The notes under the pieces: model-generated
Seen by the model: the letters and a program-made list of their open reading frames with translations, nothing else
What the model was told of the DNA's origin: nothing
Database searches by the model: none
In this document: positions 7,601 to 15,751 of the stretch, one piece after another
Layout of the letters: every line of letters starts with the position of its first letter
Numbering within the stretch: the stretch's first letter is position 1
Origin: Nocardioides cavernae
GTDB taxonomy: Bacteria; Actinomycetota; Actinomycetes; Propionibacteriales; Nocardioidaceae
NCBI RefSeq assembly: GCF_016907475.1
Contig: NZ_JAFBCA010000001.1
Span: forward strand, 744,001 to 808,000
Reading direction: 5' to 3'
DNA: 64,000 bases
Translations under genes and position numbers: made by a program

Positions 7601-10399
7601 CGGGCGACCTCGTCCACCGCCGACCCCAACCCCGCCGACAACGAGAGCACGTTCATCGCCGGGGGCGCGCCCCGCGCGGACGTGTCGGTGCGCAAGCTGG
7701 CTCCCGAGGAGCCACCCGTGGCGGGCGCCACGACGTCGTACGTGCTGGAGATCGTCAACTTCGGTCCGTCGGCGGCTCCGGAGCTGGTGGTCACCGACCT
7801 GTTGCCGCCCGGGACCAGCTTCGTCAGGGTCTTCGATCCGACGGGAGACCCGATCCCCGACGGCCTCTGCGCCAGCGACGGCGCCGCGCCGCGGGAGACG
7901 GTGACCTGTGACTTCGGCCCGTACGTCGATCCGGTCGGCGGCTTCCCCGCGTTCGTCGGCACCCGGATCGGCATCGAGGTGAGCCTCGAGCCGACCCTGG
8001 CCGACGGGACGCTGCTCGAGAACGAGGCGAGGGTCGCCTCCGGCATCGTCGACGGCAACCCGGGCAACAACACGTCGGTCGTGTCGGCGTCGGTGCGGAC
8101 CCGGGTGGACCTGCGGCTCGAGAAGCTCGTCGTCGCGGTCGACGCCGGTGGCAACCCGATCCTCCCTCCCGTCCCCGAGGACCAGGACCCACTCGGGGTG
8201 CCACCGGGACGGGCCGTCTTCTTCGGGCTGCTGGTGACCAACGACGGCCCGTCGGCGGCCACCGACGTGCAGGTGATCGACACGCTGCCGTGGGAGGGCG
8301 GCAGCTTCCCGGTCGGCGACTGCACGATCCTCACCGGCGACGTGGTGTGCTCGAAGACCGACGGACCTCTCGGCCCGGGCGAGCAGTTCTTCACGCAGCT
8401 GGCCTCGCTCCCGTCGCCCGAGACGCCTCAGGGCGTCTACACCAACTCCGCGCGGGTGACGACGTCGGCCAACGAGACCGATCTCGACGACAACGTCGAC
8501 ACCCGCGACGTCGAGATCGTCGAGCCGGTCGCCGACGTCATCGTCGAGAAGGAGGCCCTGACCACTCCGCTGGTGGCCGGCGGCACCTTCAGCTACCAGA
8601 TCGCTGTCTCCGCAGGACGGATCTCTGTCGAGGACCAGGTGATCCGGCTGAGCTCGAACGCGGAGGACGTGGTCGTCACCGACAGCCTGCCGCCGGGCCT
8701 CGAACCGACGGACGTCGCGTCGTCCCAGGGCGACTGCACGCTGGTCGGGCAGGAGGTCCGCTGCGAGCTCGGCACCGTGCGCGCCGGCGTCACCCTCGAG
8801 CCCGTGCAGCCCGTCCTCGTCACGGTCACGGGCACGGTGTCGCCGGGTCTCACCGGCAACGAGGTCGCCAACACCGCGGTGGCCACCACGTCCACGCCGC
8901 TGCTCGGCGGCGAGGATCAGGTCGCCGACACGACCACGACACCGCTGCAGCGCTCCGCCGACCTCGCCGTCACGAAGTCGGCAGACCAGCCCGTCGTCGC
9001 CGCCGGCGGCACCACGGTCTTCTCCGTCACCGTGAGCAACGCCGGGCCGTCCGACGCGACCGGCGTGCAGGTCAGGGACCTGCTGCCCGCGCCGTACGTC
9101 TTCCTGCCCGACGACTCCGACTCCCGGTGCGAGCTGTCCGGCGGCGAGGTGGTGTGCGACCTCGGCTCGGTCGCCCCCGGAGACCTGGTCACGCTTGCCA
9201 TCGCGGGCCGGTTGCCGGCCAGCGCCGCACCGGCCACGCTCCGCAACACCGTCACGGTCGACTCTCCTGTCCCCGACCCCAGCCGCGCCGACAACTCCGA
9301 CAGCGCGGACGTCCGAGTGGTCCAGCAGGCGGACCTGTCGGTCCTCAAGACCCCCGCAGCGGACGGTGTCCTGCTCGGGGAGACGATCGCCTACGCGGTC
9401 GTGGTCACCAACGACGGCCCCTCCGACGCCGCGGCCGTGGAGCTGGTCGACTCGCTGCCTCCCGGCACCGAGGTCGAGCCGCCCCTGCCGCCGGGGTGCA
9501 GCGGCACCGGGCCGGTCACCTGCGCCCTCGGTGACCTCCCGGCCGGCGAGACGCGCACCCTGGAGATCGTCCTGGACGTGCCCGAGTCCACCCCCGTCGG
9601 ACCGTTGGACAACACGGCCCGGGTCGCGTCGGCGACGGAGGACCCCGATGCCGACAACGACGAGGTCACGGCCACCGTCGAGGCCGTCGCGCTGGCCGAC
9701 GTCGTGCTGGACAAGCGAGTCGTCACCTCACCGGCGATCGCCGGCGAGCCGGTGGTGTTCGAGTTCACGGTCACCAACCGGGGACCCACGATCGCCCCGA
9801 GCCCGAGCATCTCCGACGCGCTGCCGCCCGGCACGAGCTTCATCTCCTTCACGGCCCCCGGCGGCGAGTGCCGGCTCGACGAGGTCGAGGCAGTGCCCGC
9901 AGCGTCGTGCGTCCTCGCCCCGCTCCGGTCCGGTGAGTCGGTGACGGCGAGGCTCACCCTGGCCACCGACCCGACGCTCACGTCGGTGCGCAACACGGGC
10001 TACAGCGGCTCCGGTGGACTGGACGAGGTGCCTGCCGACAACGAGGACACCGTCGAGGTGACGCTGCTCAGGGTCGATCCGTCGTCGTCGCCGTCGCCGT
10101 CCTCCTCGCCGTCCTCCTCGCCGTCCTCCTCGCCGGGCCCGCCACCGTCCGACCCGCCGCCACCCTCGGACGACGGAGGGGACGACGGAGGGGACGGCAC
10201 CGGTGTGGCGGAGCCGGACCCCGGAGCTCCGGGCGGACAGGACGACGGCGGGACCAGCGAGGCGGACGACAGCGCCACCGGAGGCGACGGGACCCTGCCC
10301 GACACCGGAGGGCCGCCCCTCGGGCTGCTCCTCCTCGCACTGAGCCTGATCGCGGCAGGGGCGACGATCGTGGCCCGATCCCGCCGCCACGCCCGATGA
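4610..10399 (+). CDS. Giant DUF11 repeat surface protein with LPDTG sortase signal
   Basis: 1929 residues. A signal peptide (about 1-38) precedes a beta-rich N-terminal module of about 320 residues. I count about eleven DUF11/Ig-like modules of roughly 115-130 residues, most starting 'ADVSVxK' or 'ADLxVTK' and containing 'NDGPSxA..V.V.D.LPPG'. Then come a Ser/Pro and Asp/Gly linker and the terminus LPDTGG, a hydrophobic stretch and RSRRHAR, a classical sortase cell-wall sorting signal. It should be a wall-anchored stalk or adhesin. No sortase gene is in the window. The ATG at 4610 is 6 nt after CAGCAT, consistent with leaderless transcription; a GTG at 4637 is the alternative. Confidence 0.88.
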   Translation: MGRRHSGPRVTVRVVAALLLAVVAVTWPVGTTTPAEASSIVPFAPRFSANDNGSVAVFGNNLMTCPASAADCAGARAGTNSRNNNAFAMAHLDVDGDPSTYSSSRAEVTLPDDAEVRWAGLYWGARLGAGARGVPAVGDGSTMRLGLPGSAAYRTVTATEVFGPSATPDRAYQAFADVTGLVRQAGQGAYTGADVPAATGEDRYAGWSLVVVYRSPSLPLRNLTVFDGLADVGRDDPQVVAISGFRTPVSGLVNARIGLVAYEGDNGSSGDRAILRDATNPDGTLLGTRLSQGTNFFNGANDDNGRLVAGRTPADRNMLGFDIKNFDGPGILGNSSSSAQLDLASTSERYFPGVVTTAIDVFAPDFSPSTKTVENLTGATPAQVGDRLRYTVTFVNGGQDPAVDTSVTDPLPPGTTFVPGSLVLPAGVTGAYDAGSREVRVSPGDFPIGRSVRFGFDVDVGPAAAGSDLVNQATITYDGATVPEFEDLVFATRAATIAVVPTADLVVTKTSTPDPVLAGEVVTSTITVRNDGPSPASNVVVTDELADGLGQVTATSSQGTCTAAVRCELGTVPVGAAVTVTVTAAVPPGSSGTSVPDVASVTSETADPDPDDNSAGAASVVEREADVSVTKSVAPASAAPGEAVTYTLTATNAGPSTARNVSVTDADVDPGLVVTGASAPGARCSSDATGARCDVAALPPGGSVAMTVTARLEPNAVPGSELGNSAQVTSATPDPYPGDNDAEATVTVGPVRPSLEVTKTADAPDPLVAGAGEVRYTVVVTSTGPTDADPVTLTDLLPPGFSAVSATSDRGTCDVAAGPGRDEVACDLGVLTAPFLGRPGARAEVTIVAAVPPGVAPGSYPNTATATVPGAPPTGSSPATVDVVNRADVSVVKSFPQGSVDGELTPGTTETYRIRVANDGPSNAAGVSVADALPPGLQPATFRVASVEPPGPSPTCDVAAATCALGDLPPGTVVELELDVDVPSDYQVPVDGSANTARATSSTADPNPADNESTFIAGGAPRADVSVRKLAPEEPPVAGATTSYVLEIVNFGPSAAPELVVTDLLPPGTSFVRVFDPTGDPIPDGLCASDGAAPRETVTCDFGPYVDPVGGFPAFVGTRIGIEVSLEPTLADGTLLENEARVASGIVDGNPGNNTSVVSASVRTRVDLRLEKLVVAVDAGGNPILPPVPEDQDPLGVPPGRAVFFGLLVTNDGPSAATDVQVIDTLPWEGGSFPVGDCTILTGDVVCSKTDGPLGPGEQFFTQLASLPSPETPQGVYTNSARVTTSANETDLDDNVDTRDVEIVEPVADVIVEKEALTTPLVAGGTFSYQIAVSAGRISVEDQVIRLSSNAEDVVVTDSLPPGLEPTDVASSQGDCTLVGQEVRCELGTVRAGVTLEPVQPVLVTVTGTVSPGLTGNEVANTAVATTSTPLLGGEDQVADTTTTPLQRSADLAVTKSADQPVVAAGGTTVFSVTVSNAGPSDATGVQVRDLLPAPYVFLPDDSDSRCELSGGEVVCDLGSVAPGDLVTLAIAGRLPASAAPATLRNTVTVDSPVPDPSRADNSDSADVRVVQQADLSVLKTPAADGVLLGETIAYAVVVTNDGPSDAAAVELVDSLPPGTEVEPPLPPGCSGTGPVTCALGDLPAGETRTLEIVLDVPESTPVGPLDNTARVASATEDPDADNDEVTATVEAVALADVVLDKRVVTSPAIAGEPVVFEFTVTNRGPTIAPSPSISDALPPGTSFISFTAPGGECRLDEVEAVPAASCVLAPLRSGESVTARLTLATDPTLTSVRNTGYSGSGGLDEVPADNEDTVEVTLLRVDPSSSPSPSSSPSSSPSSSPGPPPSDPPPPSDDGGDDGGDGTGVAEPDPGAPGGQDDGGTSEADDSATGGDGTLPDTGGPPLGLLLLALSLIAAGATIVARSRRHAR
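10097..10132 (+). repeat. Three tandem copies of a 12-bp Ser/Pro-encoding unit
   Basis: The unit CCGTCCTCCTCG is repeated three times without change, encoding part of the wall-spanning Ser/Pro linker just before the LPDTG signal of the DUF11 protein. The unit is a multiple of three, so copy-number change would alter linker length without breaking the frame. Confidence 0.9.
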
Positions 10400-10578
10400 C
10401 AGGTGTGCCCTCGGAGCGATCACGCAGCGTGCGGACGGGGAGCACGCCGACGAGCGCGTAGCCGGCGGTCCTTCGCTGCGGGTGATGCCGGGGAGCGCGT
10501 GCCCGCTCCACGATGGGTGCGACTGATCTCCTCGGCGATGCTCGGACGTCGCCACGGCACCGACGGCGTGGTGATCCC

Positions 10579-12159
10579 ATGGCTCCTGCAGAAGACGCTG
10601 GCGGCACGCCCCGACAGGGCATCCTGCTGGCGGCGGCGATGTTCGTCTTCGTCATCGACACGTCGTTCATGAACGTGTCGATCTCGGCCGTCGTGGAGGA
10701 CCTCGACACGACCGTGAGCGGCGTCCAGTCAGCCGTGGCGATCGAGGCGCTCGTGTCCGCCGCGTTCATCCTCATCAGCAGCAAGGTCGGTGACCTGTTC
10801 GGGCGGAAGCGCGCGTTCGTCCTCGGCATGGTGTTCTACGCCGTCGGGGCGATCGCGATGGTCTTCGCGCAGGGCCTGGCGGCGATCATCGTCTTCTGGG
10901 CGATCCTCGGCGGACTCGGCGCCTCCCTCTACCTCCCGGCGATGCAGTCGTTGATCCACGGGAACTTCGAGGGGAAGACCCGCGCCAAGGTGTTCGCCCT
11001 GGTCGGTGCGTCGGGGGCGATCGCCGCCGCGATCGGTCCCCTGCTCGGAGGCTTCGTCACGACGGTCCTGTCCTGGCGCGTCGGGTTCCTGCTGGAGGCG
11101 CTCATCATCGGGGCCGTGCTCCTGGGGAGCCGCGGCATCCGGGACGTGCCGTACACCGGGGACCGGTCGGTCGACCTCCCCGGTGCGGCCCTCTCGGTGG
11201 TCGGCATGGGCGGCCTCGTGATCGGCGTCCTCGCGTGGCAGGAGGGCGGCGAGTACGTCCTGCTGCTCCTCGCGATCGGCGTCGTGGCGATGGCCGGCCT
11301 CGTGTGGTGGCTGCGCCGACGCAAGCGGTCCGGCCGGCCGGCGCTGCTCGATCCCGGCCTCTTCTCGTCCAAGCTGTTCAGCACCGGCGTGACCCAGATC
11401 TTCCTGCAGCAGGTCGCACTGGGCGGGCTGCTCATCGCGTTGCCGATCTTCCTGCAGCTGGTCTGGGGCTACAACGCGCTGCAGGCGGGCATCACGCTCG
11501 CGCCGCTGTCGCTCACGATGTTCGGCGTCGCGCTGCTCGCCGGGAAGCAGGCGGGGCGGCGGCGGGCGAGCAGCACCATCCGAGCGGGCTTCATGCTGCT
11601 CGCTGCGGCGATCGCCGGCCTCATCCTCCTGGTGCCGCGGGCGGACTCCGGCTGGCACCTGGCGGTCCCGCTCATGCTCGCGGGTGCCGGCCTGGGCCTC
11701 CTGGCCTCACAGCTCAACAACTACGCCCTCGCCCCGCTCTCGGAGGAACGGGTCGGCGAGGCCGCGGGCGTGACGTCGGCGACCGGGTCGTTCGGCCTGT
11801 CGTTCGGTCTCGCCTTCGCCGGCGCGATCATGCTCGCCACCCTGTCGACCTCCTTCACGAACATGGCGGAGTCGAGCACTGTCCTGCCGCCGGAAGACCA
11901 GGAGCGGGTCGCCACGGTGCTCGAGGACGACGCGCAGGTGATGAGCGACGCGCAGCTCGAGGAGCTCCTCGCCGGCCAGCCCGAGGACATCCAGGACGAG
12001 GTCCTCGCCATCAACGACGACGCCCGGGACCTCGCACTCCAGGTCGCACTCCTCGTCGCGCTTCTCGCCGCTCTCGTCGGCGTCGTCGTCTCGTTCCGGA
12101 TGATGCGGCTGCCGGATCCCGAGCCGTCGGCGACGGATCAGGACGTGGGGCTGAGTTGA
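10579..12159 (+). CDS. DHA2-family MFS drug/solute exporter (14 TM)
   Basis: 526 residues with about 14 hydrophobic segments. The first helix carries 'FVIDTSFMNVSISAVVEDL', the DHA2-type motif, and the loop 2-3 motif is 'GDLFGRKRAF'. The helix-5 signature is 'ASGAIAAAIGPLLGG'. The family exports drugs, dyes or metabolites by proton antiport; no substrate is deducible. The ATG at 10579 is chosen over the more upstream 10513 because GGTGA lies just ahead of it and the residues before it are non-hydrophobic and Arg-rich. A roughly 70-residue acidic segment (about 410-480) precedes the last helix. The 180 bp upstream contain only short hairpins. No regulator is adjacent. Confidence 0.85.
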   Translation: MAPAEDAGGTPRQGILLAAAMFVFVIDTSFMNVSISAVVEDLDTTVSGVQSAVAIEALVSAAFILISSKVGDLFGRKRAFVLGMVFYAVGAIAMVFAQGLAAIIVFWAILGGLGASLYLPAMQSLIHGNFEGKTRAKVFALVGASGAIAAAIGPLLGGFVTTVLSWRVGFLLEALIIGAVLLGSRGIRDVPYTGDRSVDLPGAALSVVGMGGLVIGVLAWQEGGEYVLLLLAIGVVAMAGLVWWLRRRKRSGRPALLDPGLFSSKLFSTGVTQIFLQQVALGGLLIALPIFLQLVWGYNALQAGITLAPLSLTMFGVALLAGKQAGRRRASSTIRAGFMLLAAAIAGLILLVPRADSGWHLAVPLMLAGAGLGLLASQLNNYALAPLSEERVGEAAGVTSATGSFGLSFGLAFAGAIMLATLSTSFTNMAESSTVLPPEDQERVATVLEDDAQVMSDAQLEELLAGQPEDIQDEVLAINDDARDLALQVALLVALLAALVGVVVSFRMMRLPDPEPSATDQDVGLS

Positions 12160-12180
12160 GCCTGGACCCTTGCGGTCGTA

Positions 12181-12198
12181 TTCGAACAGGTGTACGAT
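12181..12198. promoter_or_regulatory. LexA/SOS-type box upstream of DUF222-HNH gene
   Basis: TCGAAC-N4-GTACGA, one mismatch from the actinobacterial LexA consensus TCGAAC-N4-GTTCGA. It lies about 210 bp ahead of the DUF222-HNH start codon. In Mycobacterium tuberculosis the related 13E12-repeat genes are LexA-regulated, which supports the assignment. Confidence 0.65.
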
Positions 12199-12210
12199 CG
12201 TGCTAGCACG
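12199..12210. promoter_or_regulatory. 12-bp perfect palindrome next to SOS-type box
   Basis: CGTGCTAGCACG directly abuts the SOS-type box. It could be part of a composite operator or an early-transcript hairpin; function unknown. Confidence 0.4.
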
Positions 12211-12409
12211 CTGGTCCGGAACGGATCCCCAGTCTGAGGTGACGGGGATCCCGGGACCAGGACAGTCGCCCATAGAACCCGTCTTGGTGCTGACGGGATG
12301 CCGTGCGGCTCTCGGGTGACGACCTGGCAACGGTGCCACCAGTCATGCCTCACCGCTCCGCCCCGGACCCGGGCGGTGTCCAGTGAGCGCGTGCGAGGAG
12401 GTGGCCCCA

Positions 12410-13633
12410 GTGCATCCCATCATCGGGTGTGCCGCTGACCTCCAGGCCGCGCTCAAGAGTGTCGCCTCGATCGAGCCCACGTTCATGGCAGTGACGGAGA
12501 AGGAGTCGGCGCTGGTGGCGCTGGCCGAGGCCCGTTCGCAGCTCGACGCGCTGAGTGCGCGGGTGCTCTCCGCGTCGGACGACCTGGGTGAGCAGCACGG
12601 GCTCCGCGACGCCGCGGCGTGGCTGGCGATGCAGACGCGGGCGACCCAGCGCGAGGCGCGACGCGACCTGGCGCTCGGCCGGACTCTCGAGCAGCACCCG
12701 GCGGTCGCCACCGCGCTCACGTCGGGTGAGCTGCGCACGGAGCAGGCACGGGTCATCGGGGAGGCGGTCGACGCCCTCCCGTCACACATCGACGCAGAGA
12801 CGCGTGGGCTCGCAGAGACGACGATGCTGCAGCTCGCCGGACAGCACGACGCCCGCGACCTGCGACAGATCGGCAAGCGCATCCTGGACGTCGTAGCCCC
12901 CGAGGTGGGGGAGTGCCAGGAGGAGTCCGTGCTGGCCGCGGAGGAGGCCCGGTCTGCTGCCGGCGTCGAGCTCACGATGGTCGACGACGGGAAGGGGCGT
13001 TGCCACGGTCGCTTCACGGTGCCCTCCCACGTGGGCGCGATGCTCAAGCGGCACCTACTGGCGCTGGCCAACCCGGCCCGCCACACCGAAGCCGGCCTGC
13101 GCGACGAGTCGGGCGACTGGAAGCCCCTGCGCAGGCGGCTCGGCGACGCGTTCGTGGAGTACGTCGAGCGCTACCCGATCGCCGCCACCCCGCAGACCGC
13201 CGGGGTCAACGCCACGGTCGTGGTGACCATGACATTGGAGCAGCTGCTGACCGAGCACGCCACGGCAGTGCTCGACGACGGCTCACGGATGTCCGCCGGC
13301 CAGGCGCGCCGGCTGGCGTGCGAGGCCGGGATCATCCCCGCCGTGCTCGGCACTTCGTCGCAAACGCTCGATCTCGGACGCACTGCGCGGCTCTTCACCA
13401 AGGCCCAGCGCATCGCTCTGGGCCTCCGCGACGGCGGGTGCACCGCGAAGGGCTGCGAGACCTCGGCGTCCGGTTGCCACGCCCACCACGACGACCCCTG
13501 GTCCCGCCTCGGCCTCACTGACCTGACCAACGGCCGGCTCCTCTGCCCCCGCCACCACCGTCTCGCCCACGACTCCCGCTACGCGATGACCATCCACGCC
13601 GACAACAAGGTCACCTTCGCCAGGCGGACGTAA
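12410..13633 (+). CDS. DUF222 / 13E12-repeat family HNH endonuclease-domain protein
   Basis: 407 residues. The N-terminal two thirds are the helical DUF222 domain. The C-terminus has an HNH motif: paired Cys in 'GCTAKGCETSASGC', then 'HAHHDDPWSR', 'TDLTNGRLLCPRHHRLAHD'. These proteins are abundant in actinobacteria as repeated families (REP13E12 in mycobacteria); their cellular role is not settled. The GTG at 12410 is preferred because AGGAGG lies 8 nt upstream; the frame stays open to a GTG at 12383. The roughly 200-bp leader begins with a LexA-type box, so DNA-damage induction is likely. The 10-bp stem hairpin at 13757-13793 probably ends the transcript. Confidence 0.88.
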   Translation: MHPIIGCAADLQAALKSVASIEPTFMAVTEKESALVALAEARSQLDALSARVLSASDDLGEQHGLRDAAAWLAMQTRATQREARRDLALGRTLEQHPAVATALTSGELRTEQARVIGEAVDALPSHIDAETRGLAETTMLQLAGQHDARDLRQIGKRILDVVAPEVGECQEESVLAAEEARSAAGVELTMVDDGKGRCHGRFTVPSHVGAMLKRHLLALANPARHTEAGLRDESGDWKPLRRRLGDAFVEYVERYPIAATPQTAGVNATVVVTMTLEQLLTEHATAVLDDGSRMSAGQARRLACEAGIIPAVLGTSSQTLDLGRTARLFTKAQRIALGLRDGGCTAKGCETSASGCHAHHDDPWSRLGLTDLTNGRLLCPRHHRLAHDSRYAMTIHADNKVTFARRT

Positions 13634-14202
13634 GCCGACGCGGGGCAGGTGGTTCAAAGCGCCCAGAATGGGCGCGTCTCAGAGGCGCTGCGAACCGCCG
13701 CGCATGCCGGTGCCGTCCGGCATGGGAGTCCATGAGCCACCCGCAACCCTGACGAGCGCACCCCGCTGAGATGCGGGTCTGACGCGGGGTGCGTCGGAGC
13801 CGCGGATCCCACAAGTTCGAGGCGCGGGTTGCGCGGCTCAACCGACTGAAGCTCCTTTGAAGGTTCGCTTGAAGACGTTCCTGACTTACGCAACGCCGGC
13901 CTCACCTGGCCCGCTCCGAAGAGCCGTCTCACTCATGGCCGACGCTTCAATATTTTTCCACAACGCGGCCGCCCCGATATTCGCTGACGGACCATTTGCC
14001 AGAGTCACACGGCTGCGCATCAGTGGCGGAAACCGAGGGGCTGGCGCTCACGATCAGGGCCTGGAACGCGCACCGGTCGCGGGGTCAATCGAACCAAGCT
14101 TCAGATGCCAGAGGGTGGGCTGACGAACGAGAACTTTCCGATGCCAGAGTGAGCTCAATGCGGCAGGTCCCAATTACGTTGCGCCGACGTGCCTACGACT
14201 GG
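13634..14202. other. Non-coding stretch at left edge of atypical region
   Basis: About 570 bp with no convincing gene. It holds the hairpin at 13757-13793. Beyond about 13860 the base composition becomes visibly richer in A/T (for example an A/T-rich tract near 13950), marking the left side of the atypical segment that runs to about 18.8 kb. No tRNA or attachment-site duplication was recognised. Confidence 0.5.
13757..13793 (+). terminator. Candidate terminator hairpin after DUF222-HNH gene
   Basis: A perfect 10-bp stem (CGCACCCCGC / GCGGGGTGCG) with a 17-nt loop, about 120 bp after the stop codon. There is no U-tract, as is common for actinobacterial terminators. Confidence 0.45.
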
Positions 14203-14778
14203 TCAGTTTCTAGCAGCGTCGAGTTCGCCTTCGCCATCGAACTCAGCACCCTCCAAGGCGACGCGCAAGGACCAAGTCTGCGCTCCCGTCTCGTGCTTCA
14301 CCACCATCTGCAACTTGCCGTCGCTTGCGAGTGCTTGGCTCGCATCGTTCTCGTGCCAGATCTCGCCTTCGATGTAAAGCTCGCCTGCCCCGATGTCGAG
14401 CGCCGCCGATTCCATTTCCTGGAACGCGGCCCTCATCACAGCTCGAGCCACGTCCCCGCCGCTCCGGCGGTGTCGCAACGCAACTCCGATCACGTCAACG
14501 TGGACCCACGCCGGCCCTTCCAGCTCTGTCCAACAGATGACAGCAGCGAGGCCGACTTCGTCTTCGAGTACGTACACGCGCATCGGCGGGCGGCAGGGAA
14601 CCTTGGAGGAAAGGCCTCTAATCCAGGATTGGACCTCGTACTCCCACATCCGCGGGTGGTCCAACTTGTAGCCAGTCGCGGCATTCTTGATCGGCTTAGG
14701 CGGTATGGCGCACTCAAAAACGCCGAGGGCGCCTCGATCAGAGTGCTGCGCAACCCGCCAGTCGGCGAGTGGGCTCAC
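14203..14778 (-). CDS. GNAT-like N-acetyltransferase domain protein
   Basis: 191 residues. The centre contains 'VHVDVIGVALRHRRSGGDVA', which resembles GNAT motif A (strand 4 plus the acetyl-CoA pyrophosphate loop R-x-x-G-x-G/A). The surrounding 'MRVYVLEDEVGLAAVICWTE' matches the preceding strands of the fold. The substrate is unknown. It starts at a GTG whose GTGA overlaps the stop of the small upstream ORF, so the two are probably co-transcribed and translationally coupled. Codon usage and base composition differ from the core genes nearby, suggesting acquisition. It could be the acetylating partner of a small two-gene system, but no such system is recognised. Confidence 0.6.
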   Translation of the reverse strand: MSPLADWRVAQHSDRGALGVFECAIPPKPIKNAATGYKLDHPRMWEYEVQSWIRGLSSKVPCRPPMRVYVLEDEVGLAAVICWTELEGPAWVHVDVIGVALRHRRSGGDVARAVMRAAFQEMESAALDIGAGELYIEGEIWHENDASQALASDGKLQMVVKHETGAQTWSLRVALEGAEFDGEGELDAARN

Positions 14779-14990
14779 CAGGGCTTGGTGCTGGTGAGCG
14801 GCGTCTTGTCCGCATTGCGTCGGGCGCGTGCCGATCGCTCCTCAAGGGACTGATCGGCTCCGATTCGAGCCCCGTATGCACGCTTGGCTTCCAGTTCAAA
14901 CAGCAGCAGTTCAGCATCAGAGTGACTCATTGAACGCGTGCGCGAGTGACCGCTGCTCAACTCAAACGATGCCTGAAACGCGAAACTCAT
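14775..14990 (-). CDS. Small hypothetical protein coupled to GNAT gene
   Basis: 71 residues with no recognised domain. AGGAGG sits 5 nt before the ATG, one of the clearest ribosome-binding sites in the window, and the stop overlaps the start of the GNAT gene. The second half is charged and probably helical ('LLLFELEAKRAYGAR', 'SLEERSARARRNAD'). An internal ATG at residue 21 would give a 51-residue form. The tight coupling argues for a real gene. An antitoxin-like role is only a speculation from size and context. Confidence 0.5.
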   Translation of the reverse strand: MSFAFQASFELSSGHSRTRSMSHSDAELLLFELEAKRAYGARIGADQSLEERSARARRNADKTPLTSTKPW

Positions 14991-15060
14991 GGATGCCTCC
15001 TACCCCCGGCAGAGACCAAGGTGAGAGTCGTCCCTGCCTGATAATCATCGCATACCCCCT

Positions 15061-15361
15061 TCAGGATTTCACGTGCTGGCCCGCCTTGGCCTGCATGGCC
15101 GGTGCGCCTGAGGCGGCGAGTCCGAAGGCGATCTCGTTGTTGCGGGACTGGAACAGGCTCGACATGAACCCCTCGGAAGCGCCAGCGTCCTTCAGTGTCT
15201 GGAAGGCGCCGAGGAGCTTCTGCAGGGTGCCGTTGTTGCCGGCCAGCCCAGCAAACATCTCGGCGAGCGTGCCGTCGAAGACGTCCTTTTGAACGCGCTG
15301 GCAACCGACTGGGAGAGCGATGCGAACTGGTCCTTGAGCCCGTCAAGCGCCGCCAGCGGCG
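15061..15361 (-). pseudogene. Frameshifted phage tail tape-measure protein remnant
   Basis: Two adjacent minus-strand frames join into one plausible protein. The upstream part reads 'LAALDGLKDQFASLSQSVAS' and the downstream part 'DVFDGTLAEMFAGLAG' and 'LQKLLGAFQTLKDAG', ending HVKS. The break falls at a run of four A (TTTT on the plus strand, 15287-15290); adding one A restores continuity as AF-KK-DVFDG. Helical, Gln/Ser/Ala-rich segments of this kind are typical of tape-measure proteins. No start codon or other phage gene is adjacent, so this is a degraded fragment. The family call rests on pattern only; the frameshift itself is visible. Confidence 0.5.
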
Positions 15362-15460
15362 ATTGCCGCGCGCAGGTCGACTTGCCGCAGTTCGGGTGGT
15401 CGCCGCGATCAAGGTGCGTCAAACCGCCACGACTCCGGAAGTCATCGCTGGCGAGCGGCA

Positions 15461-15730
15461 TCATGAAGCACGTTCGCGTTCGGGATCCTCGACGGGAGGC
15501 GATTCAGTGGCCAAAGTTTGGCGCCGCGAACGCTGCGAAGGCAGGAGTTCTGTGATCGCCGGCCGCTCGATGCGGCGTCGGAGCGTCCCGGGGAAAGCTC
15601 GTCCCGAGGCTTCGATGAGCCGCGCCCCATCATCGGGACGAGTTCGAATCACCCAAGCGCAAAAGGTCAGCCAGGCGATGAAGGGGACGCTGAGGCTCAG
15701 CGCGGCCATTACGACAACTAGAACGTTCAT
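15461..15730 (-). CDS. Small single-pass membrane protein
   Basis: 89 residues. Residues 2-27 form one hydrophobic helix ('VLVVVMAALSLSVPFIAWLT'), followed by an Arg-rich, probably cytoplasmic tail. GGAG lies 8 nt before the ATG. No family is recognised. It lies downstream of a palindromic site (15752-15776) and a nested stem structure (15811-15876) that may control it. Size and position next to a tape-measure remnant leave open that it is a phage holin-like relic. Confidence 0.5.
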   Translation of the reverse strand: MNVLVVVMAALSLSVPFIAWLTFCAWVIRTRPDDGARLIEASGRAFPGTLRRRIERPAITELLPSQRSRRQTLATESPPVEDPERERAS

Positions 15731-15751
15731 AGGTACGCTCCATCCAGAGTC

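Noticed and set aside
15638..15655. tRNA T-loop-like GTTCGAATC
   Set aside because: It lies inside the small membrane protein gene and the flanking bases do not pair as a T-stem or acceptor stem.
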